A DNA stretch of 64,000 nucleotides from contig NZ_MCWZ01000331.1 in NCBI RefSeq assembly GCF_002877365.1, forward strand, positions 23,939 to 87,938, written 5' to 3'. Positions 31,504 through 41,203 of the stretch are shown piece by piece. Below the pieces are notes generated by a model. It saw only the letters and a program-made list of their open reading frames with translations. It was not told the DNA's origin and ran no database searches. The number at the start of each line of letters is the position of its first letter. The stretch's first letter is position 1. The DNA comes from Vibrio sp. 10N.261.55.A7 (GTDB taxonomy: Bacteria; Pseudomonadota; Gammaproteobacteria; Enterobacterales; Vibrionaceae). The position numbers and the translations under genes were made by a program.

Positions 31504-32178
31504 TTATGCGTTTACTTTTGCAAGCTCTGCACGCATCTCATCGATCACTTCTTTGTAATCCGGTTGATTGAAGATAGCGGAACCCGCAACAAACATATCG
31601 GCGCCCGCTTCTGCAATTTCACGGATATTATCAACCTTCACGCCACCATCAATCTCAAGGCGGATATCACGGCCAGACTCATCAATCAGCTTACGAACAG
31701 CGCGCAGCTTATCGAGAGTATGAGGAATGAAAGATTGACCGCCGAAGCCTGGGTTCACAGACATCAGTAGAATCATGTCTACTTTGTCTAGGATGTAATC
31801 TAGGCAAGAAAGCGGCGTTGCAGGGTTGAGTACCACACCCGCTTTACAGCCGTGTTCTTTGATGAGCTGTAGAGTACGATCGATATGCTCTGATGCTTCA
31901 ACGTGGAAGGTAATCATTGATGCGCCTGCTTTTGCAAACTCAGGTACGATGCTATCTACAGGCTTCACCATTAGGTGAACATCGATAGGAGCGGTAATGC
32001 CGTAATCGCGCAGCGCTTTACAAATAGGTGCGCCAAACGTCAGGTTAGGTACGTAATGGTTATCCATCACATCGAAGTGCACAACATCGGCACCTGCTGC
32101 GAGTACTTTCTCAACGTCTTCGCCTAAGCGAGCAAAATCTGCAGATAAAATGGATGGAGCGATAAGAAAGTCTTTCAT
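31504..32178 (-). CDS. rpe: Ribulose-phosphate 3-epimerase
   Basis: 224 residues from the ATG at 32178 ([20 protein letters not shown]), with GAGG upstream; the longer frame is not supported. TIM-barrel enzyme of the pentose phosphate pathway, interconverting ribulose 5-phosphate and xylulose 5-phosphate. Metal ligands are in [14 protein letters not shown] and IDVHLMV, with the catalytic Asp in IDGGVKVDN. Lies after dam. Confidence 0.96.
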   Translation of the reverse strand: MKDFLIAPSILSADFARLGEDVEKVLAAGADVVHFDVMDNHYVPNLTFGAPICKALRDYGITAPIDVHLMVKPVDSIVPEFAKAGASMITFHVEASEHIDRTLQLIKEHGCKAGVVLNPATPLSCLDYILDKVDMILLMSVNPGFGGQSFIPHTLDKLRAVRKLIDESGRDIRLEIDGGVKVDNIREIAEAGADMFVAGSAIFNQPDYKEVIDEMRAELAKVNA

Positions 32179-32330
32179 ACCTAGCCTCGTGCTATAAATG
32201 CTTAAATGGATAAACAGGCCAATGTCATCGACTCTAAATCTGAAATGATGATCTAGATAGAATTGGCGTTGAACAAGTTTCGCGCGCAATTCTACAGAAG
32301 CAAGCTAAGAGATCCTAGGGGGTACCCTGA

Positions 32331-33176
32331 TTAAAGTGACGTATCTGCACTGTTATTTTTCTTGTCATAGAACAGTGCCAGTAACTCATCGACTTTATTA
32401 CGACCGGCTCCATTTCGACTAATGGTGCGTTTCACCTTAACCACATTGAGTTCCGCGCCGTGGTAAAGCCTTCTTGTCAGCGTTGTATCATGATTGGAGA
32501 TCAGTACTGGAATACCACGATTATGGGCCGTTTTCTCAGCAATATCGGCAAGTGCCGCTTGATCATCAAGAGAGAACCCATTTCCTGCGTAAGAGGTAAA
32601 GTTGGCGGTAGTCGATAATGGCGCATAAGGGGGATCACAGTAGACGACACTGCCCTTACGAGCACGCTTAAAGGTCTCAACATAACCCTCACAGATGAAC
32701 GTGGATTTTTTGGCTTTATGAGCAAAGAACTCGAGTTCCGCTTCCGGAAAGTAGGGCTTTTTATAAGAACCAAAAGGCACGTTGAAGCCGCCTTTTTTGT
32801 TGTAACGACAAAGGCCATTGAAGCCAAATCGGTTCATGTATAAGAAAGCCAACGAGCGATACATGACATCATCGGTGTTATTGAACTCAGCTCGAATGTC
32901 TAAGTAAACTTCTTTACGATTATGCTCAGGAGTAAACCAACGCTTGGCTTCTGAGATATAGAGATCAGGTTTCTCTTTGAGGAGATTATACAGATTGATG
33001 AGATCAGGATTAATGTCTGCAAGCAGATACTGATCGTAGTCAGTATTGAGGAAAACAGAACCAGCACCGATAAAAGGTTCGATTAACTTACGAGCAGGAG
33101 GCAGGTGACGCTGAATGTCTTCAACTAGGCCATACTTACCACCAGCCCATTTAAGAAAGGCACGCTGCTTTTTCAT
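32331..33176 (-). CDS. dam: DNA adenine methyltransferase Dam
   Basis: 281 residues. SAM-binding motif FLKWAGGKYGLVEDI at the start, PFIGAGSVFLNTDY, and the catalytic DPPYAPLS at about 180. Dam methylates adenine in GATC and sets strand choice in mismatch repair and replication timing; it is essential in V. cholerae. It lies 69 nt after damX in the aroK-aroB-damX-dam-rpe order. Confidence 0.96.
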   Translation of the reverse strand: MKKQRAFLKWAGGKYGLVEDIQRHLPPARKLIEPFIGAGSVFLNTDYDQYLLADINPDLINLYNLLKEKPDLYISEAKRWFTPEHNRKEVYLDIRAEFNNTDDVMYRSLAFLYMNRFGFNGLCRYNKKGGFNVPFGSYKKPYFPEAELEFFAHKAKKSTFICEGYVETFKRARKGSVVYCDPPYAPLSTTANFTSYAGNGFSLDDQAALADIAEKTAHNRGIPVLISNHDTTLTRRLYHGAELNVVKVKRTISRNGAGRNKVDELLALFYDKKNNSADTSL

Positions 33177-33245
33177 CTACTGCTCTGTCTATCAACCACA
33201 AAATAAGGTTGCGGAATGTAACACATTTTCACGCTAACCTCAGCG

Positions 33246-34742
33246 TTATTTCGCACGTTCTATCTCTCTGTGTACTTGGCTCATTGATTTAGCCCAAGGA
33301 CCGAGTTCTTGAAGTTCTGCAGGAAGCGTATCAACAGCATCACGAGCAATTTGAATCGTCGGATAATTCTCATAAGTCACGATGTACCACTCAATCTCAT
33401 TTCGAACCGTTGGGTAGACTCGAACTTTATCTTGCAGAGTGTATTGCTCTATAAATTCTTGAACTTCACTAAGAGAGTTCATTGCTGCTAATTGCAATGT
33501 ATAACTGCGAGGAGAGAAAGCGAGCAGGGACTCTCGCTCAAAGGAAAAGGTAATTGTCTTTGTGGTCGGCGGCTCTTCGTCTATCACGTCAAGCTCTTCC
33601 GTTGCAGCTTCTTCATTCAGATCCGTCGCCACTTCTCTAGCATCGGATATCGCATTATCAATATCACTGGTATCCGCAGGCTTATCTTCTAGCAGTGCGT
33701 CCACGACATCGGAAGTGATTACAACGCGCTGGTGATCGTCATCATTCAGCCCAACGGTGGCGGCTTCATCAATCATATTGTCTGGTAATGCCATACTGTC
33801 ATCATCAGCACCTTGATAGCTAGGATCAACCATCGATTCGTCTTGCCCATCCACTTCAGGAGAGTTTGCTGTCTCTGACGATGATTCAATGGTTGGCAAA
33901 GTAGGAATGACCGTCTGTTCAAGTGAACTGTTTATTTGTTGAGCTTTATCATCTGGAGAAGGCTGCCCCATCATCCAGTAATATCCACCACCAATGATGA
34001 GTAGCAGTAGGACAATTAAAGCTGCAATCTTAATTGGTGAGCCAATAATAGAGCGAATGATAATGCGTTTTTCCACTTGATGATCCCCTAATGCCATAAT
34101 CGCTCCCGGATTCGGAAGCACTTTTTTGTACACCTGACGAACTCGTTTCTCTATGTCGTCAGCAACGTAACGAATCACAAGAAATTCAAAAAATCGATCG
34201 GCCTCTTCCTGACTAAGAGCATCAACCTCTAACTCAATAGGTTTGTGATCTTGGCCATAGCTCAAACGAGTCAACAGACCTTCGATGCTATTGGATTTGG
34301 CGAAGAGGACAACATTAACACTCCAGTGCGGGTTACTTTGCGCTTCTAGCACCAGCATCCATAGCTCTGAAATAAAAGACTCGGTAAGTAAGTGGGCGTC
34401 ATCGACAACGATGACTAAGTCACACGGTTCACCATCAAGAATTTGATGCAGACTATCGACCAAAGAATCTTGAGGGCTAAAGAGAGGATTGGAAATGACT
34501 TGATTTAAAATAGTAGAACGGCGCTGTGCATCGTCTTGATTGGGATGACACATCAACAATGATTGATTTTTGTCTTGCGCCCAAGCTTCTAAATAACGCT
34601 GCGCTAACCATGATTTTCCAGCCCCAACTTCACCACCTACGGTGACAAGGTTAGAACCAAAATTGGTCAACAGTTGCATGCGCTCAAGCAACTCGGTTTG
34701 GGACTCTAATTCCAACACACGTGATTCATGCGTTAAACTCAT
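33246..34742 (-). CDS. damX: Cell division protein DamX (AAA ATPase-like, SPOR domain)
   Basis: 498 residues. An N-terminal AAA-type domain with Walker A GGEVGAGKSWLAQRY (about 36-50) and Walker B LVIVVDDAHLL is followed by one transmembrane helix (IAALIVLLLLIIGGGYYWMM, about 235-255). Then a long acidic, Asp/Ser-rich periplasmic linker and a C-terminal SPOR domain (about 410-490) that binds denuded peptidoglycan at the septum. Type II membrane topology. The intact ATPase domain is the usual Vibrio form and is longer than E. coli DamX (428). Confidence 0.92.
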   Translation of the reverse strand: MSLTHESRVLELESQTELLERMQLLTNFGSNLVTVGGEVGAGKSWLAQRYLEAWAQDKNQSLLMCHPNQDDAQRRSTILNQVISNPLFSPQDSLVDSLHQILDGEPCDLVIVVDDAHLLTESFISELWMLVLEAQSNPHWSVNVVLFAKSNSIEGLLTRLSYGQDHKPIELEVDALSQEEADRFFEFLVIRYVADDIEKRVRQVYKKVLPNPGAIMALGDHQVEKRIIIRSIIGSPIKIAALIVLLLLIIGGGYYWMMGQPSPDDKAQQINSSLEQTVIPTLPTIESSSETANSPEVDGQDESMVDPSYQGADDDSMALPDNMIDEAATVGLNDDDHQRVVITSDVVDALLEDKPADTSDIDNAISDAREVATDLNEEAATEELDVIDEEPPTTKTITFSFERESLLAFSPRSYTLQLAAMNSLSEVQEFIEQYTLQDKVRVYPTVRNEIEWYIVTYENYPTIQIARDAVDTLPAELQELGPWAKSMSQVHREIERAK

Positions 34743-34781
34743 TAAGCCGTCCTACTGACAGTTCACTGTCTTTAAATTAAA

Positions 34782-35888
34782 TTATACGCTTCGACAAAAA
34801 TCAATGGCTTGCTCAAGAACGGATTCGGGAACACCTTTAACGACTTCAGCGGTACCAATACTGGTTGGCAGTATGAGACGTAACTCCCCAGCCAGTACTT
34901 TTTTATCTCTCATCATGTGCTTCATAAAATCAGAAAATGACATGCTTTCTGGTGTATGAATAGGCAACTTTGCATTCTTGAGTATAGAGATGATTCGCGT
35001 AACTTGCTGTTCAGAGATAAGCCCCTGTAACTCTGCTGTCTTTGCGGCCATCACTGTACCTGATGCAACTGCTTCCCCATGCAACCAATTACCATACCCT
35101 AGTTCAGCTTCAATGGCATGACCAAATGTATGACCTAGATTCAATAATGCGCGAATGCCTGACTCTTTTTCATCTTGAGCGACAACTTCGGCTTTTATTT
35201 CACAGCAACGGGAGATGGCATAATTTAGTGCTTCTTTATCAAGTGCATACAGTTTATCTAAATTTGCTTCGAGCCAATCAAAAAAGGCTTCATCGTAAAT
35301 GATGCCATATTTAATAACCTCGGCAATGCCTGCAGCAAATTCACGCTCCGGCAGCGTCGATAAACAGTTCGTGTCAATGATGACGGATTTCGGCTGATAA
35401 AACGCACCAATCATATTCTTACCCATAGGGTGATTGACTGCCGTTTTTCCTCCAACCGAGGAATCCACTTGAGAGAGTAATGTAGTAGGAATTTGGATGA
35501 AATCCACGCCACGCTGATAACAAGCCGCAGAAAATCCAACAAGATCCCCAATAACACCGCCACCAAGCGCCACCACCACCACATCGCGGCTGTAGTTACC
35601 TTCCAGAAGGAAGTCCATCACTTGATTAAAGGTCTCGAGATTCTTGTGTTGTTCACCATCAGCTAATTCTAATAGTGAGATATCACAACCAAGCGCTTTA
35701 AATTGATTCAAAATTTGATCGGCATAAAGCGGAGCAACGGTTACATTACTGATAACCACTACTTTCTGATGCGCAGAAAACTCTTGATCGATGAAAGAAG
35801 AAAAAAGTTGTGCCGAACTATTAAATAGCCCGGCACCGATAGAGATTGGGTAGCTTCGTTCGCCCAAACTGACCGTAATCCGTTCCAT
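34782..35888 (-). CDS. aroB: 3-dehydroquinate synthase
   Basis: 368 residues. NAD-dependent zinc enzyme converting DAHP to 3-dehydroquinate in the shikimate pathway. Motifs are [21 protein letters not shown] (NAD and phosphate binding), the zinc ligands Glu in AEVIKYG and His in [11 protein letters not shown] and WLHGEAV. Follows aroK by about 25 nt, as an aroKB operon. Confidence 0.96.
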   Translation of the reverse strand: MERITVSLGERSYPISIGAGLFNSSAQLFSSFIDQEFSAHQKVVVISNVTVAPLYADQILNQFKALGCDISLLELADGEQHKNLETFNQVMDFLLEGNYSRDVVVVALGGGVIGDLVGFSAACYQRGVDFIQIPTTLLSQVDSSVGGKTAVNHPMGKNMIGAFYQPKSVIIDTNCLSTLPEREFAAGIAEVIKYGIIYDEAFFDWLEANLDKLYALDKEALNYAISRCCEIKAEVVAQDEKESGIRALLNLGHTFGHAIEAELGYGNWLHGEAVASGTVMAAKTAELQGLISEQQVTRIISILKNAKLPIHTPESMSFSDFMKHMMRDKKVLAGELRLILPTSIGTAEVVKGVPESVLEQAIDFCRSV

Positions 35889-35913
35889 GGTTTGCTCTCC
35901 GATAAAAAACGAC

Positions 35914-36432
35914 TTAACGTTCTTCTAGCATTTTTACGATCTGGTTGGCTACTACTTTTGCACTCTGGTCATCGGTACGAACTGTATAATCCGCTACTTC
36001 TTCGTAGAGATCATTGCGTTCGCCCGCTAGAGATTCTAGAACATCTCTAGGATTGTCTGTTTGTAGCAGAGGTCGCTTCTTGTCGCGATTAGTACGCGCA
36101 AGCTGCTTTTCAATTGTTGTTTCAAGGTAAACAACAATGCCTCGTGCAGATAAACGGTTGCGGTTATCCTTACTCTTTACAGAGCCGCCCCCAGTGGCAA
36201 GTACGATGCCTTGCTGTTCAGTAAGATCATTGATGACAGACTCTTCACGCTTACGGAAGCCATCTTCGCCTTCTACATCAAAAACCCATGCGATATCAGC
36301 ACCTGTGCGCTCTTCAATAACTGTATCTGAGTCTAAAAACTCCATATGCAGTTGTTGTGCAAGGTGTCTACCAATTGTACTTTTGCCGGCGCCCATTGGG
36401 CCAACAAGAAAAATATTGCGTTTCTCAGCCAT
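35914..36432 (-). CDS. aroK: Shikimate kinase I
   Basis: 172 residues, the normal length. P-loop [15 protein letters not shown] at about 11-25, shikimate-binding [11 protein letters not shown] and the GGGSVKS segment. It phosphorylates shikimate with ATP. It lies upstream of aroB and downstream of pilQ, the usual pilMNOPQ-aroKB arrangement of gamma-proteobacteria. Confidence 0.96.
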   Translation of the reverse strand: MAEKRNIFLVGPMGAGKSTIGRHLAQQLHMEFLDSDTVIEERTGADIAWVFDVEGEDGFRKREESVINDLTEQQGIVLATGGGSVKSKDNRNRLSARGIVVYLETTIEKQLARTNRDKKRPLLQTDNPRDVLESLAGERNDLYEEVADYTVRTDDQSAKVVANQIVKMLEER

Positions 36433-36620
36433 GTTTTTAGCAGTAATTTACAACGTTAATTCAATGACATCGCCACAAGAGAAACCTGATATTCTCAGGC
36501 CTTATAGTTGCTTGTGGCACCTATTCCTCACAGATGTTTCGTGATAAGACCCGAAATTATCTAGATCTGCTGCCACTAATGCAACTTTATTTTGTGTAGA
36601 TCGCTATTATTTTCACTTTG

Positions 36621-38327
36621 TTACTGAAGAATGACCTTAGGCGTAACGAAAATCAGCAATTCACTTTTCCCTTTTTGCTCGTATGTTCGGCGAAAAAGCG
36701 CACCGAGTAGCGGTAAATCACCGAGTAAAGGCACTTTATCAACGGAGTTAGTTGAGCTGTGTTGATAGATTCCCCCTAGCACCACTGTTTCCCCATTGTT
36801 CACCAATACCTGAGTACCAATTCGTTGGGTATCAATGGCAACGGCTTCGCCTGTACCCGTTTTTACCACTTCACCGGGTCTGTCTTGCGTCACACTTAAA
36901 TCAAGCACCAGTCGATTATCTGGTGTGATTTGTGGCGTCACTTTAAGGCTAAGCACCGCTTTTTTAAATGCGATAGTGGTTGCCCCGCTAGACGAAGACT
37001 CTAAATAAGGAATCTCTGTACCCTGTTCAATGTAGGCCGATTTTTTATTGGTCGTGATTAATCTTGGACTCGAAATAATCTCCGCTTTAGATTCTCGCTG
37101 CAGGGCAGATAACTCTAGGTCTAATAAAGCATCTCCAAGTGTGCCCACTTGAAATGCGATAGATGACGCATTCGCCGCCGTTGCCCCAAGATTCACGTTA
37201 AGAACATCATCAAGTTGAGGGAAAAGATATTTGTTCCCTTCTATTGAAGCGCCTACTTTGTTATCTCCATTAGTGTTGCTATACCCCCAACGGACACCTA
37301 GCTCGTCGAGGTTACCTTCATTAATGGTCACAATGCGGGCTTCGATTTGAACTTGCTTAACGGGAATATCGAGCGCCGATACGATACCTCGAATAACCTC
37401 GATATTGTCTGGCAGCTCTCTTAGCAACAAAGAGTTCGTCCGTTCGTCAATGTTAATAGAGCCTCTTTCAGAGAGCATACTGATGGCTCCTTCCCCGCCA
37501 ATCATATCGGCAATGTCGGATGCTTTAGCAAAGTTAACCTTAATAATGTCGGACGAGAGCTCTCCCAGTTCTTCCGTCAGGCGGGCTTTTTCAAGCTTCT
37601 GCTGCTCCATAAGATCGAGTTCAGTGGCTGGAGCAACTAGAATCACGTTCCCTTCCACTCGCTTATCTAAGCCCTTAACACGTAAGATGATATCCAATAC
37701 CTGCTGCCAGGGTGTGCCATCTAAGCGCAACGTCAGATTGCCAACGACGGAATCAGAGACAACGAGGTTAAATTCATTGTAATCCGCAATAAGCTGCAAG
37801 ACGTTTCTAATTGGAATGTCTTGAAAATTAATAGAGATCAGTTTCCCTTCTTTTTCGAGGAGGGATGGTGTAGGCGATTCTTGTTCATCAGCTTTTGCGG
37901 TTATCACAACCTCGAGTGAACGCCCTTTAAACTGGTAGTCAAAGTCGTACTCGCCCGCAATGCTCGCCAACAATAACGTATTCGCACCTTTGCGAAACAC
38001 CTCGACACTTTCAACCAACGTCGCAAAATCTTTCACATCGAGCACGTTGATTTGATCGTCACCGACTTCCGTATTCAATAACTCGATACTCAGGCCTTCT
38101 TGTACTTTTTGCACATCGACAACGGAAGTGCTCGACTCTAGCTCAATCACTAACAGCGCGTTTTTGTTGTTATCGACTCGAAAATCTATGTTTGACAGTT
38201 GATTAGTCTCCGTAGCTAAAGCGCTAGTGCTATAAAGCGCAGAAGCAGTCAGAGCCGTGACAAATAGAAAGCTCAATAAAGGCCGAGAGAAGAAGATGGT
38301 CATTAGTAGCGTTAATCCTTTAATCAT
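36621..38327 (-). CDS. pilQ: Type IV pilus secretin PilQ
   Basis: 568 residues. Signal peptide near the N-terminus (about 10-38), an AMIN-like region, an STN/N0 domain (FQDIPIRNVLQLIADYNEFN, about 168-190), an N1 domain, and the C-terminal secretin barrel with VPLLGDLPLLGALFR. It forms the outer membrane channel for type IV pili; in V. cholerae it is needed for DNA uptake. Start may be the ATG at 38327 or 38303, neither with a strong ribosome site. Last gene of pilMNOPQ. Confidence 0.94.
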   Translation of the reverse strand: MIKGLTLLMTIFFSRPLLSFLFVTALTASALYSTSALATETNQLSNIDFRVDNNKNALLVIELESSTSVVDVQKVQEGLSIELLNTEVGDDQINVLDVKDFATLVESVEVFRKGANTLLLASIAGEYDFDYQFKGRSLEVVITAKADEQESPTPSLLEKEGKLISINFQDIPIRNVLQLIADYNEFNLVVSDSVVGNLTLRLDGTPWQQVLDIILRVKGLDKRVEGNVILVAPATELDLMEQQKLEKARLTEELGELSSDIIKVNFAKASDIADMIGGEGAISMLSERGSINIDERTNSLLLRELPDNIEVIRGIVSALDIPVKQVQIEARIVTINEGNLDELGVRWGYSNTNGDNKVGASIEGNKYLFPQLDDVLNVNLGATAANASSIAFQVGTLGDALLDLELSALQRESKAEIISSPRLITTNKKSAYIEQGTEIPYLESSSSGATTIAFKKAVLSLKVTPQITPDNRLVLDLSVTQDRPGEVVKTGTGEAVAIDTQRIGTQVLVNNGETVVLGGIYQHSSTNSVDKVPLLGDLPLLGALFRRTYEQKGKSELLIFVTPKVILQ

Positions 38328-38354
38328 GGTGATATCTCAAAAAACATAAAAATT

Positions 38355-38870
38355 CTATTTAAGAGCAAGCTTTACGTTGCGCTTGCTCCAGCAACCTAGC
38401 CCATCTGGCAAGGTTTCATTAATCACAAGGTACTTAGGTGTCACTCGCGTCACTTTTCCGTTGTTAAGACCAATGAACTGGCCCTTACCGACTTTCACGA
38501 CCTGCCCTGTTGGCGTTTGAATCAACGCGGATACTTGTTCAGAGTTGCCCATCACGCCTTTGAGTCTCAGCTTGCTGATTGGATAGCGCTCAAGTTGGCC
38601 TGATTTAGCACGCTTACTGGGCTGCCAGCAGTTTTTCTTTACCACGGCTTGCTCTTGAACTCGTGCAAATACTGGAATGACAAACGGCTCGCGTAGCCCC
38701 TTAGCGTGATACTCAGACGCTTGAAACTTCAAAATTGGGGCGAGCTGTTGAACCTCTTTACGTGCCTGCAACTCAACATGAGCAACAAATTCATCAACGG
38801 AGTCTTGGTTTGCGTTGCAACCGAAAAGAAAAATACAAATGACCACAGAAAGAAGCGATTTAACCTTCAT
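38355..38870 (-). CDS. pilP: Type IV pilus lipoprotein PilP
   Basis: 171 residues from the ATG at 38870 (GGAGG 6 nt upstream), which gives a lipoprotein signal ending in LFGC at about 18. The longer frame to 38972 would bury it. The conserved domain has LKGVMGNSEQVSALIQTPTG and VGKGQFIGLNNGKVTRV. PilP links the PilNO inner membrane complex to PilQ. It overlaps the end of pilO by 11 nt. Confidence 0.93.
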   Translation of the reverse strand: MKVKSLLSVVICIFLFGCNANQDSVDEFVAHVELQARKEVQQLAPILKFQASEYHAKGLREPFVIPVFARVQEQAVVKKNCWQPSKRAKSGQLERYPISKLRLKGVMGNSEQVSALIQTPTGQVVKVGKGQFIGLNNGKVTRVTPKYLVINETLPDGLGCWSKRNVKLALK

Positions 38871-39450
38871 CACTGACCTCCGCTTTAAATTGATAGGTAT
38901 ACGCTCGAACTCGAAAGTGCAGCGTGCTACTTTCTTTACTGATTCGCTGCCATTCAATGTCTTCAAGGACAATAATTCGAGCTAAGCTGGCAATGTCCTC
39001 TGAGAATTGGCCAATATTGCTGTAGCTTCCCGTCAATTCGATGTTCAGCGGCAAGCGATACAGAAATTCTTGATTCTGTTTTTCACCCCAACCAATGCGC
39101 GTAAATGTCAGTTCATTCTTCAGACCTGATTCATTGACTGACGCAAGCATGCTCGCGAGCTCTTTCTGTTCTGGGAGTTGACGCATGAGATAGTCATAAC
39201 GCTCTTGCAGTTCATCAAGTTGGCCTCTCAATGCCGGTAACGTCGCCACCTTGTGCGCCTTGATTCTGAGCGTTGACTTCAACGTGTCTTCTTGTTGCTT
39301 AAGTACTTCAAGGCGTTCTTGTTTGGGCATGACATAAAACCAACCACCAGCGGCTTGGAGGAGAATAGCAAGCACAACCAACGCAAATAGCTGTGGCAGT
39401 AGAGGCCACTCGGTTATTTCATCAAGTTCGAGATCCTGAAAATTAGCCAT
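38860..39450 (-). CDS. pilO: Type IV pilus assembly protein PilO
   Basis: 196 residues from the ATG at 39450, with GGAGGGATC directly upstream. Cytosolic N-terminus, one membrane helix (QLFALVVLAILLQAAGGWFY, about 19-38), a coiled coil and a periplasmic ferredoxin-like fold with LTGSYSNIGQFSEDIASLAR. It pairs with PilN in the alignment complex. Overlaps pilN by 8 nt. Confidence 0.93.
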   Translation of the reverse strand: MANFQDLELDEITEWPLLPQLFALVVLAILLQAAGGWFYVMPKQERLEVLKQQEDTLKSTLRIKAHKVATLPALRGQLDELQERYDYLMRQLPEQKELASMLASVNESGLKNELTFTRIGWGEKQNQEFLYRLPLNIELTGSYSNIGQFSEDIASLARIIVLEDIEWQRISKESSTLHFRVRAYTYQFKAEVSDEG

Positions 39451-40075
39451 GATCCCTCCCTTGCTTTGCATCCATTCCTTGGTCATGAGAGTCATTGCTT
39501 AAGGCAGATAACTTACTCGTTCTCAACTCTTTTTCCGCAATACGGAATGAAACCTCGAAAGTATCGAAGTCATGATTGAATCGCTTTTGATCATGAACAA
39601 TAGAGTGCATTTCAACATCAGTAAGAAATGCCGATTTTTCTAGATTGTCGAGCATCGTGGCAAGATGAGCCGTGCTATCGCTAAACCCTCTCATCTCTAT
39701 CGCATCGCCATTTATCCTAATCTTGTCAACATAAACGCCGTCAGGAACCAACTTTTGAATCTCAATCATAAATTCAGTACTTTTATTCCGAGATTCCTGA
39801 AGCTTTTCCACGACAGACAAACGCGTAAGAAGTGCCGCATGATCTTGCTCCGTGAGTTTTAACTCATGGATCTGTTTATCTAACTGCTCTATATAGTGAG
39901 TGAAGTAATTATTGCGCCCTTGCTGCAGACTCATTTGCTCATTGAAGTACCAGCCAATGAAGTATTGAATCAGAAACGACACCATCAATACCAAAACAGC
40001 GAGATTGAGAAATCGTCTCTTGTGTTGTTCACGTTTTTGCTCTCTCCAGGGAAAGAGATTGATGTTAGGAAGCAT
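39443..40075 (-). CDS. pilN: Type IV pilus assembly protein PilN
   Basis: 210 residues from the ATG at 40075 (MLPNINLFPWREQKREQHKR). The first residues include the INLLPWR-type motif that binds PilM, here INLFPWR. One membrane helix (about 25-45), a coiled coil and a periplasmic domain follow. It overlaps the end of pilM by 11 nt, so the operon is tightly coupled. Confidence 0.93.
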   Translation of the reverse strand: MLPNINLFPWREQKREQHKRRFLNLAVLVLMVSFLIQYFIGWYFNEQMSLQQGRNNYFTHYIEQLDKQIHELKLTEQDHAALLTRLSVVEKLQESRNKSTEFMIEIQKLVPDGVYVDKIRINGDAIEMRGFSDSTAHLATMLDNLEKSAFLTDVEMHSIVHDQKRFNHDFDTFEVSFRIAEKELRTSKLSALSNDSHDQGMDAKQGRDHG

Positions 40076-41063
40076 ACTCAGCCTCCAACCAATCATTCGC
40101 TCGAATCGCTATGCCAGCAGCTGAGCTAAAGCGATTGAATTCCTTATGGCGAGAGGAGTTTTTGACTGACGACTGTTCAAATAAACTCAGTGGGTTGAGA
40201 ATCTGACAAGTGAGACTCAATCGACGCTCAAGCTCTTCTAACAGTGTCTCGGTCAGCGCTCCACCACCAGACAGCCAAATCCCACCGACAGATTTCAACT
40301 CATTCAACGACAACAGCATTTGAATCTGTCGTTGAATGCGTTCAATCATGAGCTGCACAAATTGGTCGCTCTTCGTGTCAACCAAAGAGTTCGTCGACTG
40401 GGGCTCGTGCTCCATGAACGTTGTCCCGAGGGCGATTTCTTTACAGAACGGAGTTCGATTGATGAAATCCATACACAGCAAGGTCTGGGAATAGCCAATG
40501 TCAACCAAGAGCCAATCGTGACGGTTGGTTTTTCGAGCCGCTAGCTGCCATGTACTGACTAGACTGTGCGCATGGACGTCGCAAACAATGGGAGCGAACC
40601 CCGCTTTTTTAACGGCATTCAACCGGCTCTCTACCACTTCTTTCTTTGTCGCATATACTTGATAAGCAACAGTTGGCGTTTTGCTCTCAACGTCTGTACG
40701 AACATAATCGAGGCTCAACTCTTCTATTGGAAAGGGAGATTGATGTGAGAAGGCTTGATAGATCGCGAACTCTGTTTCACGTTCATCGAGATCCCTCTCA
40801 ACTTGAAGAACCTTACTGATCACAGCACTGTCGGGAATGGTGATGGCAACTCGACGACTAAACCAAGGCAGAGTCTTTCTTAGTTCTTTTAGTTTCTTTA
40901 CAATTTCTTGATGATTAACGGTGTGATTGTCAGAGAATACACCTGCGGAAATGGGCAATTCTTTAAAACTTACGAGCGAAAAGCCTTCACTCACTGGCTT
41001 TACAACTACGGCTTTAATACTATAGTGCCCAATATCTATACCAGTTATTAACGATTTACCCAT
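40065..41063 (-). CDS. pilM: Type IV pilus assembly ATPase-fold protein PilM
   Basis: 332 residues from the ATG at 41063 (GGAG 8 nt upstream). Actin/FtsA-like fold with the phosphate-binding TGIDIGHYSIKAVVV and LLVDIGYSQT and the adenosine segment GIWLSGGGAL. A cytoplasmic protein that docks to PilN. First gene of pilMNOPQ, divergent from mrcA as in many gamma-proteobacteria. Confidence 0.94.
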   Translation of the reverse strand: MGKSLITGIDIGHYSIKAVVVKPVSEGFSLVSFKELPISAGVFSDNHTVNHQEIVKKLKELRKTLPWFSRRVAITIPDSAVISKVLQVERDLDERETEFAIYQAFSHQSPFPIEELSLDYVRTDVESKTPTVAYQVYATKKEVVESRLNAVKKAGFAPIVCDVHAHSLVSTWQLAARKTNRHDWLLVDIGYSQTLLCMDFINRTPFCKEIALGTTFMEHEPQSTNSLVDTKSDQFVQLMIERIQRQIQMLLSLNELKSVGGIWLSGGGALTETLLEELERRLSLTCQILNPLSLFEQSSVKNSSRHKEFNRFSSAAGIAIRANDWLEAEYAS

Positions 41064-41203
41064 GTGTTTTGCTCCAGTGACTCTATTTATGACCAATAGA
41101 TGTCGTTGCTAGCCTTAGCACCGTCATTTAAAATACGAGTTATTTTTATTTTAGAATACAAGGGGTTGCACTTTTGCCACCTCTACTAATCAGGGATTCT
41201 TCG

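Noticed and set aside
36137..36544. 135-codon plus-strand frame over aroK
   Set aside because: Antisense to shikimate kinase and no promoter or ribosome site.
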